Below are positions 10,884-23,808 of a DNA stretch of 64,000 nucleotides, piece by piece (within the stretch, counting starts at the first letter, position 1; the number at the start of each line of letters is the position of its first letter). Source of the DNA: Oreohelix idahoensis (lineage: Eukaryota; Mollusca; Gastropoda; Stylommatophora; Oreohelicidae). The stretch lies in contig JAMPIV010014840.1 of NCBI GenBank assembly GCA_024509875.1, positions 348,983 through 412,982 on the forward strand, read 5' to 3'. Under the pieces are notes generated by a model. That model did no database searches. It saw only the letters and a program-made list of their open reading frames with translations, and was not told where the DNA came from. The translations under genes were made by a program, and so were the position numbers.

Positions 10884-13800
10884 TTAGGTGGAATCATGTG
10901 GGCATCTAGACAAAATGTCTGCCATCACATTATCTGATCCACGGATAGCTCGTACCAAAAAATGAAAAGGTTGAAGAGCAATTGCATATCGAGTAGACCT
11001 CGAGCTCTTCAAATTTTTACTCTGTATAGCCGTAAGAGCTTTCTGATCGGTTTCTACTATGAAATGTGCGCCTAGAAGGAATCTTTGTAGTTTGAGAATT
11101 GACCAAACCATAGCCAATAGCTCACGGTCTAAAACCGAATAATTCCTTTCTGCAGCATTAAGTTTTCTGGAGATATACATTACAGGATGCAGAGTTCCAG
11201 AGTACTCTTGCATTAGTGCCGCTCCAATCCCAGTGGATGAAGCGTCACTACGAAGAACAAATGCCTTATCTGTAGTAGGTAACACTATAATAGGTGGTGT
11301 TGAAAACAAATTTTTAATCTTATCCAAAGAGGATTGGCATTCCTGTGACCAGTGGACCATATTAGGCGACCCTTTCTTTAGTAGTGTAGAAAGAGGTGCC
11401 ATGATAGAGGATAGATTCGGAATGAATCTTCCATAAAATTGAATAAGACTTAAGAGACTTCGTACTTGCTTTTTTGTCTTAGGAATAGAGATGTTAAGTA
11501 TCTTAGTGATATTATGGTCCTCTGTCTTTAGGAAACCATGACCAACTCGATGGCCTAGGAAAGAAATTTCGCTAAAACCAATGCAGGTTTTAGAGGGTTT
11601 CGCTGTCAGGTTATACTCGCGTAAAGTAGATAGTAATTCAACTAACCCCGAATAGTGATCTTCCCAAGTATCGCTGAAAAGACAGATGTCGTCTAGGTAC
11701 GCGATGACATCTGACCGATAAAATAGGATTCGACGCATCATGCGTACGAATGTAGCTGGTGCGTTCATAAGGCCGAAAGGCATGAAATTCCATTGAAAAA
11801 GACCTCTAGGTGTAGAAAAAGCCGTAATTGGTTTGGCGCGTTCAGATAAAGGAACTTGCCAATATCCTTTGGACAAATCTAGTTTAGTGAAAAAAAATGA
11901 GATTTAGAAAGCCTAGTAAGTAGCTCTTCTAGTAAAGGCATAGGTTCAGCATCACTTCGTAACTTGATTCAATTTGCGATAGTCAACGCAAAGACGTATG
12001 TTATTGTCTTTTTTCCGAACAATAACCATCGGCGAAGAATATGCAGAAGTGGATGGTTCAATTACTTTTAAATCTATCATCTCATCCAACTCCTTCTCAA
12101 CCTGGGCTTGAAAATGTATAGGGATAAGATAAGGTCTGACCCTAATAGGATTATGGTCAGTTAGAATAATGTCATGTTGAATGACATGAGTTTGTCCAGG
12201 AATGTCAGTAAGGACATCCTGAAATGTTTGCAACATAGCCGAAACTTGCCGCTGTTCTCCTAGAGATAAATCAGGAGAGACAGTAACATTTTTCCATGAT
12301 TCACTCAAATGAAGTGGAAGATTAACATCCGAAAAACTTGTTTCCTCATCCTGTATTACGGACAGTGATGAGTAATGACCATGTTGGTCTGGTGAATCGT
12401 CCGTTGCCTGGAAAATAGGCTGTAAATAATCCGGACGTTCATGGAATTCCGTAAGCATATTGATGTGGAAGGTTTTATGCTTTCCATCAATATCGACAAT
12501 GTAGTCAACATCGGAAATTTTCGAGATTATATCGTACGGACCTTTCCAAGAAATAAGAAGTCTGTTTTCCCTACAAGGTAGCAAAACAAATGCTTTGTCA
12601 CCAGGACAAAGTTGTCGTAAGGTTCTTTTCTTATTGGCAAATTGTCTTGCCTTCTGCTTAGCAAATTCAGAAGAAGAAGTTGTCAATTTGCATGCTTCGA
12701 TAATGTTTTGTCTCAGCGCGATGACATATTCGTAAGAAGATTTTGTGTCATCGGTAATATTATCAGCGGTTATGAGATCATGAAGCAAAGACATAGGGCC
12801 GCGCGGTCGCGCGCCCAAGACAAGTTCAAAGGGAGAAAATCCTGTATGTTCATTGGGGACCTCTCTGTAAGCGAAGAGGGCCGCGGGTAAAACCCTGTCC
12901 CAATCTTGAGGATGATCCTCAGTTATCTTCCCTAGTAAGTTTTTGAGTGTTCTATTTAGCCGTTCGACCATCCCATTGGACATAGGATGGTAGATACTAC
13001 TCAAAGATCTCTCTATCTGCAGAGTCGACATCACTTGAGACATGGTATCCGATATTAGTTGGGTGCCATGGTCTGATAATATTTCTCCGGGGAATCCCAG
13101 ACGAGAAAATATTAGCCAAAGAGCATCTGCAATGTCAGCAGTAGTAATGCTCTTCAGAGGAATAGCCTCTGGCCAACGTGTGCACATATCAACACACGTC
13201 CAGGTAAACTGATGTCCTCTAGCAGATTTGATCTTAAATGGACCAATGATGTCTATCGCCATTTTCTGAAATGGTCGAATAGGGATGTCTGCAGCCTGAA
13301 TAGGTGCAGCATGGCGTGGACCTTTGGATTTGACTTCTTGACATACTATACAAGATCGACATTAAATCCGTATGTCCTTGTTCACAAAAGGCTAAAAGAA
13401 AGCCGCAAGAAGTCTTGACCTTGTACGGGAAAAACCCGTATGTCCAGCACACCGAGAGTCGTGAGCGTGCTGCAAAATTTTAACTCTCACATTCTTGGGA
13501 ACAAGAATCTGAGAATGACTTGAGTTAGTGGAGTCTTGCACCATACGTACAAGTACGCCATTCTTCATTGTAATCCAAGATTTACGCTTTGTATCTTTAT
13601 TCGGATCACCTTTTGTTGCAAGAGTGAAGAATTTCTTTAGATTCGGATCATCTTCTTGCTGTTTTATAAACGAGTCACGAGAAATTACCAAGGGATCATC
13701 TTGGTTATGCACTTCATTATCTTCAGTAGATGAAGTTTGAGGCATATTAAGAGCTTGAGCTCTAGTGACTACAGCATTAGCAGTTTGCATATTTTGTTTT

Positions 13801-14228
13801 TCCCAAACGGAAATTTGTTGTGGAGTGCATTCTTTGACTCCGTGAATACGACCTATGATAAGATCAGCGATCGGATTCGGCAGAAGACATGCGTGTACAT
13901 CTCCTGTAAAGAAAGGAGTAGCAATCCTAATGATAGCAGTAGAGTATTTCTCTAAGGTGCCGCCAAATGTTACACATTTGACTACTTTTCCAGTGGCACG
14001 AGAAGGATCTACAAGTGACTGCCTAACACCAATTGTGGTGCATCCAGAATCAAAAAGAACTGAGACTGGATTGTCATTTACTAAACCTTTATGTAAGACA
14101 AATGAACCTCTTCCATCATGCGCGACTGATGCAGGAAGAGCGGGAAGAGGATGGCCACAAATTAAAGTGGACACCGTAGTGGGTTCAAATAATGTTTTGC
14201 ATTGGGGCACTGAGATGCTCTCCCAAAA
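10884..14228 (-). pseudogene. pol: pol of retrotransposon A: protease, integrase, RT, RNase H
   Basis: Order on the minus strand is as follows. The protease has its active site in LFDSGCTT (about 14060). The integrase zinc-binding part has HAHDSRCAGH, then CRSCIVCQ (about 13350-13480). The integrase core has first D in IDIIGPF, second D in LSDHGTQ, then E in GMVERLNRTL, with 35 residues between the second D and E. A GPY/F-like module follows (WKGPYDI, HINMLTEF). RT has VDYRKLN and YLDD near 11690. RNase H has LRSDAS, LDRELLAMVW, VETDQKALTA and ADILSR, ending at 10884. Integrase, GPY/F and the start of RT share one uninterrupted frame of 436 codons (13262-11952), which proves the order. Breaks are a frameshift near 13400, a stop near 13360, a shift near 11950 and a T-run shift near 11895. 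The gag frame overlaps by about 67 nt in a different frame. Confidence 0.92.
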
Positions 14229-14643
14229 TCAAAAGCGGAACATGCCATATTATTAGCATCATTATTATCTTTAGTCTGTTTATAGGCTTCATGTGACTCT
14301 TGCTGTGCAGAGTTTGCCTGATAATGTGATTTATGTTTTTTGTATTGTGATCTACCTCGATTATTATTGCCTCTGTAATCATTATTGTTTCCTCTATTGT
14401 AACCCCTATTTGGGTTTGAGTCATAGTTCTCATGGTTAGCATATTCATTATAAAGAGTATCTCTATAATCATGATCTTGTTGTCTCCATGATGGATGACT
14501 TGGATAGTTCCTATAATGACTTCCTCTGCGGAAATTCCTATAATTATGACCACCCCTGAATCGAGGGCTGTCAGCTCGTCTCCAGTACTTCGCAGAAGAA
14601 CCCTGAAATGACTGGTTACCTTGGTTTTGATAACTATTATGGT
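14162..14643 (-). pseudogene. gag: gag of retrotransposon A, C-terminal part
   Basis: This is the continuation of gag after the hAT insertion. The minus-strand frame from 14643 is rich in N, R, G, Y, S and Q (GGHNYRNFRRGSHYRNY and similar), as in nucleic-acid-binding gag tails, and stops with TAA at 14162-14164. The pol frame, open from 14228, overlaps this end one frame away, so gag-pol expression would need a frameshift. No canonical CCHC knuckle is clear; single Cys residues are present. Confidence 0.7.
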
Positions 14644-16667
14644 CAAGGCCGGATTAAGCTAGTGCGGGGCCTGTAGCATATGTTGAGAAAGGGGCCCTAT
14701 ATTAAAAAAAAAAACAATAAAACAACACAAACATATTTGAACACATTCATTTTTAATTTGCATAGTAATTATCATTATCAATTAATTCGTGCTTGTAATC
14801 CTATAAACTTGCCACTCATGTTGCTGGCGTTGTCATAACTTTTACCACGGCAGTCTTTAATATCAATGTCATTTGCCTTTAAAAAATTAAGTAGACTTTT
14901 AGTAAGCTGTTCAGCACTATGACCTTCCATATCCAAAAATGTCACAAATCTTTCAACTGATTCAGATGGCAAAACATAGCGCAGAGTCAAAGTCAGCTGG
15001 TCCATATTAGATATATCTGGAGTAGAATCCAATGAAACGGAATAATACTTGTATTTCTTCACTTCACAGAGAATGTGATCCAGTATGCTGGATCTAATCA
15101 GATTGATGAATTCCTCACACGTTGTTTTAGATAGATATGATGTATGTCCAAATCCTTTGTTTGCATGAGTACTTTATGCTCTGCCAGAAAAGGGTCAAAC
15201 TTGGTCAGTAATTCTAACCCTAAGTAATTCCCGTTATAAGGGTACCCAACAATTTCATCACTGCCACGAAATGAAAGGCCTCGTTCTGCTAAAAACTTCA
15301 CAACTTCAATTATTCGCTCTAGAAGTTTGTGCCAATACTTTTCTTGAATGTCCATTTGTTTCACAAGATGGGAATCGACACGTTCACCTTTGTTTTTACG
15401 CATCAACAGTGAAATTAAAGCTTGTCTATGTGAGGAGCTTTCTTCATGTCGACGCAATAGATTGCTTGCATTTTTCCAGTCATTAAACCCTTCCACAGTA
15501 AACTTTGATGAACATTCTGAACTCATAAGCTTGCATGGGAAACAGAATAGGCGCCCTTTTCTTTCTGAATAGCATAACCATTTTCTTGCATGTTGCTTGT
15601 TTGTAAGTTTATGAATATGTGTAAAATAAGACTTCTGACAGTATCGAGTTTTCTTTTCAGTGTCATACAATCGCACGGATGAAGAGAAGGCACTATCAAC
15701 ATGTTGACATTTTTCACTTCCCTTGGATATGCAATATTCACCCTCACAGTCATCTATATTGTTCGGCCAGTCACCAATATCATTAGAGTACTTCTTCGTT
15801 TCACTTATTCTTTCACATTCAGACTCAGTGTATACTGGGTTTTGCTGTATGTTTTCTGCTGCACAGCCTGCACTAGTACTAGTTGTTCCTGTACTTCCAG
15901 CTTCAGCGGTTAGAGTACCACCACCATGAACATCAAAATATTCTGTCAGCTTACGTGTTTTTGATATCACAAGTTGATCTCTTCTTTCTTTTTCTTCCTT
16001 CGCTTTACGTTTTTCACTTCCAGAAGCATAACTACGTCCAATATGTCTGTGTCCACTGCTCATTTTTTTAGTTTTCTAACCTTGCAAATCAAGAAATTTT
16101 AATCAAGATCGAAAGAGAGTGCGAGCACGCCGTATACCTCAATTAAAACAGTTTTTATTGTTAATGCAAATTCATTTAACAAAGAACGAAACAAAATTAG
16201 AGGGGCAGTCGCCTAGAGCCAAAAAAGTGGCTTCCGTCCAAACGTGACCAAATTTTCAACGCCACTTAAATGGCTTCCGTCCGCAAACAGTTAAGATTAA
16301 AATAATGAAGAGTCACACTAAGTCAACCTCTTATGCTCTTTCTCTAACAATTTCGTGACACCAAATGAAAAGGCGTTAAAGATGGCATAAATCACAAGAT
16401 CATTGGTTTAACGCTCGTGTTTTTTTTTCTTCTCTCTAACCAGCGGCACTCGAGCTTTCCAGCTCTTTTGGCCCAATGACATGTCATTGCGAGGCTGGGG
16501 GGTCAGTGGACTTTCCTTCCAACCCGGTCAGGAGCTTCGCTCCTTCCCATCAACGCTCGTACTAGAAAATGACCAAACAATTATGTACATATTTATTGGC
16601 GCGGCACCCCTAAAAGCGCGGGGCCCGTAGCATATGCTACTTGTGCTACTACGTTAATCCAGCTCTG
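14644..16667 (-). mobile_element. hAT-family DNA transposon, internally truncated, nested in gag
   Basis: This element is bounded by the exact 8-bp duplication ATTATGGT (14636-14643 and 16668-16675), the hallmark length for hAT. Terminal inverted repeats are CAAGGCCGGATTAA on the left and, complemented, CAGAGCTGGATTAA on the right. At 2.0 kb it is shorter than a full hAT, because the transposase C-terminal half is missing. The stretch 16441-16555 matches in reverse the SINE-like sequence at 48775-48865, so the element also carries a SINE fragment. Removing it and one duplication copy restores the gag reading across the junction. Confidence 0.95.
14778..16063 (-). pseudogene. hAT transposase, N-terminal half, frameshifted
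   Basis: From the ATG at 16063 the protein has a basic start (SEKRKAKEEKERRDQ). A TTF-type zinc-finger region follows, with CYSERKGRLFCFPCKL and FNDWKNASNLLRRHEESSSH (Cys and His positions visible). Then comes the DUF4371-like segment (FLAERGLSFRG). A frame change near 15100-15160 leads to SLDSTPDISN (first catalytic D region) and CRGKSYDNASNMSG (second D region). It then ends at 14778, without the last catalytic acid and the hAT dimerisation domain. It resembles ZMYM/TTF-zinc-finger hAT transposases. It could not transpose alone. Confidence 0.85.
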
Positions 16668-17831
16668 ATTATGGTTACCCTTTTTATCAAACCTGTTTTG
16701 AGGTCCCTGAAATTTGTGTGAATAATTAGGGTTGTATGGTGTTGCTGATGCAACTGGCATACTTTCTTTAACCTTAGTATTGCTAAAAGCTACGTCCGGA
16801 TGTGCCGTGACGTATTTGGTACAATCTTCTTCCATTTCTTTTAGTGTCTTGGGTTTACGCTCATGTAGGAATTCAAGGAATGGTTTATTAACACTTGACA
16901 TAATCTTGTCTCTGAGCAGCAAGTCCATAAGGGCTTCATATGTCTTTTCTGTTTTGGACAATTCAATCCAACGATTAAATGTAAGACGTGTCCTTGCAAT
17001 GAATTCTGAGAATTCTACCCCTGATTTAGGTACCATTTTCTTAAACAAAATACGGTAACCTTCCTCTGTTAATTGATATTTTTTCAATAAGGCTGCTCTA
17101 ATAACATCATAATTATCCTTGTCAGCCTCTTCAACCAAACTTAAACTAGTCAGAGAATCACCTTTCAAATTTTCTGATAACTGGTTAGCATATTGTGATT
17201 CATCTACATTATGAGCTCGACAAGAACGTTCAAAACGATCCAGCCAGAATGTAATATCGTCATTGGAAGGATTGAACGCTGGTACCTTGACCTTATAAGT
17301 AAAGGGTTTACCACTATTACCATTTGACTGATTAACATTACTCATATTTGTCAATCTCAATTTTTCTAACTCAAATGCTAAAAGTTATTTTTGATGTTCA
17401 TGTTCTCTCATTGCTTTTCTCTCCTCAGCTTCTCTGTCTAATATTTTCTGCTCAGCCTCAGCTTCTAATCTTTTATATTCAGCCTCAGCTTCTAATCTTT
17501 TATTTGCAACCTCAGCTTCTCTTTGTAATCATTTTTCTTCAGCTTCTAATTTTTTTTCTTCTATTTGAAGCTTTCTCTCCTCAGCAGCAGCTTTTTTCTC
17601 CTCAGCAGCAGCTTTTCTCTCCTCAGCTTGCATCTGCAATCTTTAATTCTCAGCATCTATCTTCCTTTGTTCAACTTCTGCTTTCCATTTATTTTCCTCT
17701 TTTTGCTTCTTTTCTTCTGACTTTAATACCATGGCAAATTGAGCAGTTGCAAACTCCTCTAATTCCTTACCAGACTTATCAAGGGATTTCCCTTGTGCAA
17801 TAAAGTATTCCAATGTAGACATGATGTCTAA
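16668..17831 (-). pseudogene. gag: gag of retrotransposon A, N-terminal part
   Basis: Gag starts about 17822 (minus-strand ATG, MSTLEYFIAQGKS). First comes a long charged coiled-coil stretch of repeated EE, KK and AEAE patterns, broken by in-frame stops near 17643, 17530 and 17385. A capsid-like domain follows (VPAFNPSNDDITFWLDRFER, then SENLKGDSL, then LLKKYQLTEEGYR). At 16668 it is cut by the hAT element and resumes at 14643. The same coiled-coil plus capsid layout occurs in element C at 54518-55165. A leader of about 1.1 kb separates it from the 5' LTR. Confidence 0.85.
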
Positions 17832-18967
17832 TAATGATAGCAATCAGTTGACACAAAAATGTAATCTATTTCCAAGTAAACAGGAACAAGTTCTAAATGA
17901 ACTTAATTAATTAGCTCACAATCCCAATCTCTGTTGGAAACAAGCCTTTAAATAAGGTCTTGTATAATTAACTGTGTACCTCTAGTAACAGCAATTAGTC
18001 ATCAGTTGATTATTTCTCATAAGTTCACTACACAGCTAGTAGTGTATGATCAAATATGTTTCATATAGTGTATGTCGAACAAGAACACAACAAAACAATT
18101 ATAAAAGACAACATGAAAACATTTGCAGAAATCAAATAAAACAAATTGGAAAATCAATGAAAATAATCACAGAATCTGTGATGACAACTGCAAAGGGATA
18201 ACAACACAAATAACGCCACAGTATATAAATATAAATGTGTATAGAACTAAATTTTAGAAAAGGGTAGATCTACAAGTACAAACAAATCAAAACAAAACTG
18301 AAGAACAGAAAAAATATTACGAAAACAACGATGAGCACAGTCTTCACAGCTAACACTAATAGCAACAGATGTCGCAGCAAATTTTCAACCAAGAAAATTG
18401 CACCTATAGAACACTAATATAGGACCAATATGACTCGGTATACCCTATACTAGTCACCTCATCAACCGCCCACAACATAAACACAAGAGAAATAAATACA
18501 TGTAATATAAACATAAATACATATCATGTGCATAAGATGTGTTGTAAAGGCTCAGTTTTAGAATGCAATGGTACAGTTTCTAATTACTAATGAAAATAAA
18601 CTGCCACTTTAATCAATATTAAATTTTTGAACTAACTTATTACAATGTTCAACAATGTGAAAAATACACAAGAGGATCCATCGATGACAGTTTCAATAAC
18701 TACGACACGTAGGACCTCTCAGTTCACTGTCATACTTGTTAACACAATTAATTTCTGCCTGCAAACGTTCTGTTATGTACAATGAAAAATTTCCACAAGC
18801 GCCGACCTAGTTCCAGTATTCGCTCGATAGGTCACGTGACAAAGTGTTGACAAAGAGCAAACTAGTACTGCAGGTGTGTCGTATCAGACACAGGAAATGG
18901 TCTGGTATCAGTAGTCTGTTGACTTCTCAATTTCTGCGAGGTCAAACCCAGAAAGCTGGCCACCAAT
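17832..18967 (-). other. 5' leader and primer-binding site of retrotransposon A
   Basis: AT-rich untranslated leader. Directly inside the 5' LTR, the minus strand reads TTGGTGGCCAGCTTTCTGG (18949-18967). The TGG start one base from the LTR fits a tRNA primer-binding site, and the tRNA identity was not determined. No gene was seen. Confidence 0.65.
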
Positions 18968-20450
18968 GTTGCTTGTTTGGTTGCAATCGTGTTCGGAGGG
19001 TGTTGATGGGCGTTGTCAAAATGAAGACAAACAAAAGGTCAACTCGACCTACGCAGTGGTGTGTAGACATAGAGTGAGGATACAGTACATGCGAATGATG
19101 GCAAACGTTCGTTAGAGTTGACAAATAGACCAATCTCACTCACCTATGGCTGGAAGTCATTTACGCCAACTACTATGTACGTTTCACACAGTTTAATTGG
19201 AACGATCACACTTGACAGCACGGGTACAGTGACAGCAGACAAGTTGGCATAAATCATATAATGTTGATCAATGAAATACACTATCACATGGGCATTCATG
19301 TTGCATAACAGTACCAATGGAATGTCAGTAGACAAGCACTCAGTAATTCCAATATATATAGTCTGACTTTACTGACAGAGCACGTCAGTTTATAAACAAG
19401 GTTCAAGATGGTTCCTAGACCTAACCTCGTCTAGCGAAGATTCCTTTAGGTAAAGCCCAGCACATATTTTTTTGATAACAATATTGAACCACTAGTAGTG
19501 GGTTCTCTTCTGTAGCAGTGATCTCTGGACTCATCAGGTGATAGTAAGGGGGCATCCCTGATCTCTCCTCGATGATTGGAAAATATAGGATTCAAAATGG
19601 CTTCTCCTCCCAGTGAGTTGTCACTCACCCAGGATGCAAACTATGAAGCGCAATCAAAGCTGATCATTCATTAAATGTCCTCATTGCTTTGTAGATTCTA
19701 CCATTGATACTATTGACTTCATCATATAATATGGTGCTGCTAGGTATGAATGTCATCTTCATCTGGTTAATATTCATCTAAACGTACAACCGTACGACTG
19801 CCCATCGAATACAATGCCTCAGGAAAAGTTCATAAGAAATGCGTCTTTACCTTGGTATCAGAAATACACTAGAATATGATTCTGCCATTCCTTGGCAGTA
19901 AGAATAAACACTGGGGTGAATAATACATGATATGTCTAAAGAGACTACCTCTTTCCCCACTAGTATAGAGATCACTTTTCGGCGACAGGCCGCTACAACA
20001 ACTCAGCACCCATCATGGCGGAACCTTCTCACCTCCCCTTAGCGACACATCCGCCGAACAACCTTTGACCCCGAGTTCGACACCGAAGATATAGTTCGAC
20101 TTAGACATACAAAGATATTAAGATATAAGACAGACTCGTCCTACATAGACAAGAAATACACATAGATTCGGGCCATAGATATTCTGAAGCAAGAACAATC
20201 TATTTCTAACCAAACAAAGAATAGATCGCTGTAAACCTAGATTCCTACGCTGAGTTCGATATTTAGGAAAGATACAAGAACAGATAACTCATAGAATGAA
20301 TACACATCGACTAATCTGAGTTCTGTCCCTTAGACTAAAAATCGTGAATTCAAAGATAAATATATTTTTATCAGACAAATAAATACATTTTACATTTGTA
20401 TGAGTGTCAACAGTAATCTGTGCACCACACAAAAGAATATGTGCGCAACA
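18968..20450 (-). repeat. 5' LTR of retrotransposon A
   Basis: 1,483 bp, near-identical to 8930-10414, with terminal TGTTGC and GCAACA. A small 60-codon frame inside both LTRs (MSDNSLGGEAIL...) is conserved only because the LTRs are copies; I do not call it a gene. Confidence 0.93.
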
Positions 20451-20550
20451 ATCATCATCATCACCACCACTAACATCATCATCACCACCACTAACAACAT
20501 CATCATCACCACCACTAACATCATCATCATCACCACCACTAACATCATCG
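20451..20550. repeat. Right remainder of the CAY minisatellite
   Basis: A hundred bases of the same ATC/ACC/AAC units as 6834-8929, starting directly after the LTR end. They show where the array was split by the retrotransposon. Confidence 0.9.
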
Positions 20551-20639
20551 TGTTTTGCATTATTAGTACGTGAAATAATATGTTTATATTGACAAGTGAA
20601 TATTAATATGCGAAAATTGCTAAGTGGATGTCAAAGTAA

Positions 20640-21900
20640 TTTGAGGCTGGCAACCTCAGCATATAGAATGATAATTTCATGAACCACCACTGCAAAGGCT
20701 TATGACTGCTTTATGCGAGTTTCTTATAGAAAACTAAAAACAGAGGTAATCAAAAGTTCCACATGGATCAGGGAGGGAGTGATGAGAGAATGATGTACAT
20801 ACTTATTATATTATTCCCATTTTCAACCAGTGTAGATGTAAATGTAAACATATTCACTCTAAAAGTAATGAAAGTTTTCAACCTTTTCAACCAATGTAAA
20901 GGTAATAATAAATGTATTCAACGTAAATGTAAAGAATGCTTTTCCGCTCAATGGGATTAATATTAATTCTCATCGAGGGTAACAGTTCTGAAATAGATGG
21001 GATGGTGAAATGAAAAGAGGGGGCACATGAGTGTGTGTCAGGAAAACGCAATACTCAAGAGGATATTTGTTCTCTTCTTTTGTGACACTAGTTGGTGGTA
21101 CCAGTTGAGGGCACTATCTCTGGAACAAGTGAGGGTATAACTGGCCTGAAGTCGATGCAAGACACCATCATCAGATGGATCTTAGAGACGCGAGACCAGC
21201 TTGGTAGTTACTCCATGACACGACTTGGAACGAGCTACAACTTTCAGACTTGACCAGTGACGAGTGTGAATCAGGCTTCCATCTACAAAGAACCAAACAT
21301 CAGCTGGAGCAGAACAGACAAACTCATAGGCAGCTAAGTAGAAACATAAAAGTTGCCAAGTGAACTATCCAATTTTTAACGCCATAACATCACCCAGTGA
21401 TGATACCTTTTTCTATAAGGAATTATTCATTTTTTGTAACTGTTAAAACATAATTGATTATTAAATTGGTTACTGGTATAAAGACAAATCTAAAGTTGAT
21501 TTAATAATTTTGAATGTACTACATCCGTATGACTCAGACAATTTTTTAAATACACTTTAACAGAACTATACAATAATAATAAGATAAATTTCGCTGAATT
21601 AACTCAGCTAGTGGCTTGAACGAGCTGACGAATTATGAGATAACCCTATCCTTCATAAAAGTTGACGGCAGATGCTAGAGTTAACATATGCTCAGCCTCA
21701 TGCAGCATTGTTCTCGCTTGAAGATCCCTTGAGGTAGAAGCATCATTATTCGTCTACCTACAACTCTGCCAAGAGTAAACATGTGCGAACGTAGACACCT
21801 TTGAAGACACACATTCGATACTCTTGAGTTTTGGCTACTGTTAGACCACCATTGCAGAGCTAAGGGGAGGCAACCCGTGACACACATTAGGATATCTTGT
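20640..21900. repeat. Unclassified 1.2 kb dispersed repeat, copy 1
   Basis: This matches 25520-26720 in the same orientation at both ends. The left ends share GAGGCTGGCA, then TTCATGAACCACCAC. The right ends share AGATACTCTTGAGTTTTGGC-like blocks and CCCGTGACAC. The middle is more diverged. There are no long frames and I see no clear inverted ends, so the class is unknown; a non-autonomous DNA transposon is possible. Confidence 0.6.
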
Positions 21901-22320
21901 CATACCAATGAAAACACCCAGTTAAGAGAGTTATTAGCTTTTTTGTTTTTTGTTTTTGTTGTTTCCGTTGTTCTTCGGTAAGAGAAGCCTTGATATTAAC
22001 ATTGTTAAAAATGTTTTGAATTATTTGGGTTGCGCAGTCTTCGGTCATTATTATTAAGCTTATGACACTCTTTGGTGAAATACATATTCAGAAGCTGGGA
22101 AAACACCGAAAAGAACACCAGAAAAAAAAGTAGCCAACGGCTATCACCTCAGGGGCGGATTCCCATAGTCAGTTATGACGGAAGGGGGCTTCTAGGTGCA
22201 CGGTTGTCTTGGGGGTCCATGATTGGATTCTAAGAGGGCTGTGTACATAACGTCAAATTTAAAATGTATAGTAATTTTTTTTTTAAATGATGCTTTAATG
22301 TAATTTTCTTTTCCATGAAG
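21901..22320. other. Intronic spacer with short repeat scrap
   Basis: 22085-22200 resembles, in reverse, 30310-30400 (ACCTCAGGGGC, CATAGT(C/T)AGTTATGAC). No gene was seen. Confidence 0.4.
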
Positions 22321-22510
22321 GGGTTCATAGCTTTCACTGGCAATCAATGGGGCCAATAGCTTTCACTTGACAAACGAAGGGGCCCACAGCTTTCACTTGG
22401 CAATCAAAGAGGTCCATAGATTTCACTGGGCAATGTAAGGCGTTCTTTGCCTTCATCTGACAGTGAAAGGGGTCCATAGCCTTCATCAGACAATCCGAGG
22501 GGTCTGTGGC
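22321..22510 (+). repeat. Diverged 30-bp minisatellite
   Basis: Six 30-bp units plus a partial one, consensus near GGGTCCATAGCTTTCACTTG followed by GCAATCAAAG, spaced exactly 30 bp from 22321 to 22500. The units are 65-85 percent alike by eye, so the array is old. Confidence 0.85.
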
Positions 22511-22732
22511 ACAAACAAAAGTTTAGCAAACCCTTCCTCTAAAGCATTATTTGAGCCGACTTTTTTATTAACGGAAACTTACGCACATGCACTGGACGTA
22601 AAGATTCCTACTTACGCACAAAATGAGGTTACGAACGCCCAAAACGGGATTCATTCGTAACCCGAGATCTTACTGTAGATTTCTCAACATGGAAAAAATC
22701 AATCAATACTTGTACTTGGATATATATATATA

Positions 22733-23808
<1,076 letters not shown>

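Larger units (their letters stand above)
8930..20450 (-). mobile_element. Gmr1-like Ty3/gypsy LTR retrotransposon A (integrase before RT)
   Basis: This is a complete insertion of 11.5 kb on the minus strand: 5' LTR 18968-20450, gag, protease, integrase, reverse transcriptase, RNase H, 3' LTR 8930-10414. Both LTRs begin TGTTGC and end GCAACA. The 5-bp sequence ATCAT lies at each outer edge, consistent with a target duplication, although the target is ATC-rich so this is weak proof. Protein motifs are of Ty3/gypsy type (YLDD, gypsy RNase H, GPY/F-like module), yet integrase precedes RT, the order known in the Gmr1 group. A hAT transposon (14644-16667) sits in gag. Stops in gag and frameshifts in pol make it non-functional now. 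It lies in cadherin intron 4, in the same orientation as the gene. Confidence 0.93.

Noticed and set aside
14185..14646. 153-codon I/T/M-rich frame
   Set aside because: It is a shadow frame; the neighbouring frame gives the N/R/G/Y-rich gag tail that continues gag across the hAT insertion.
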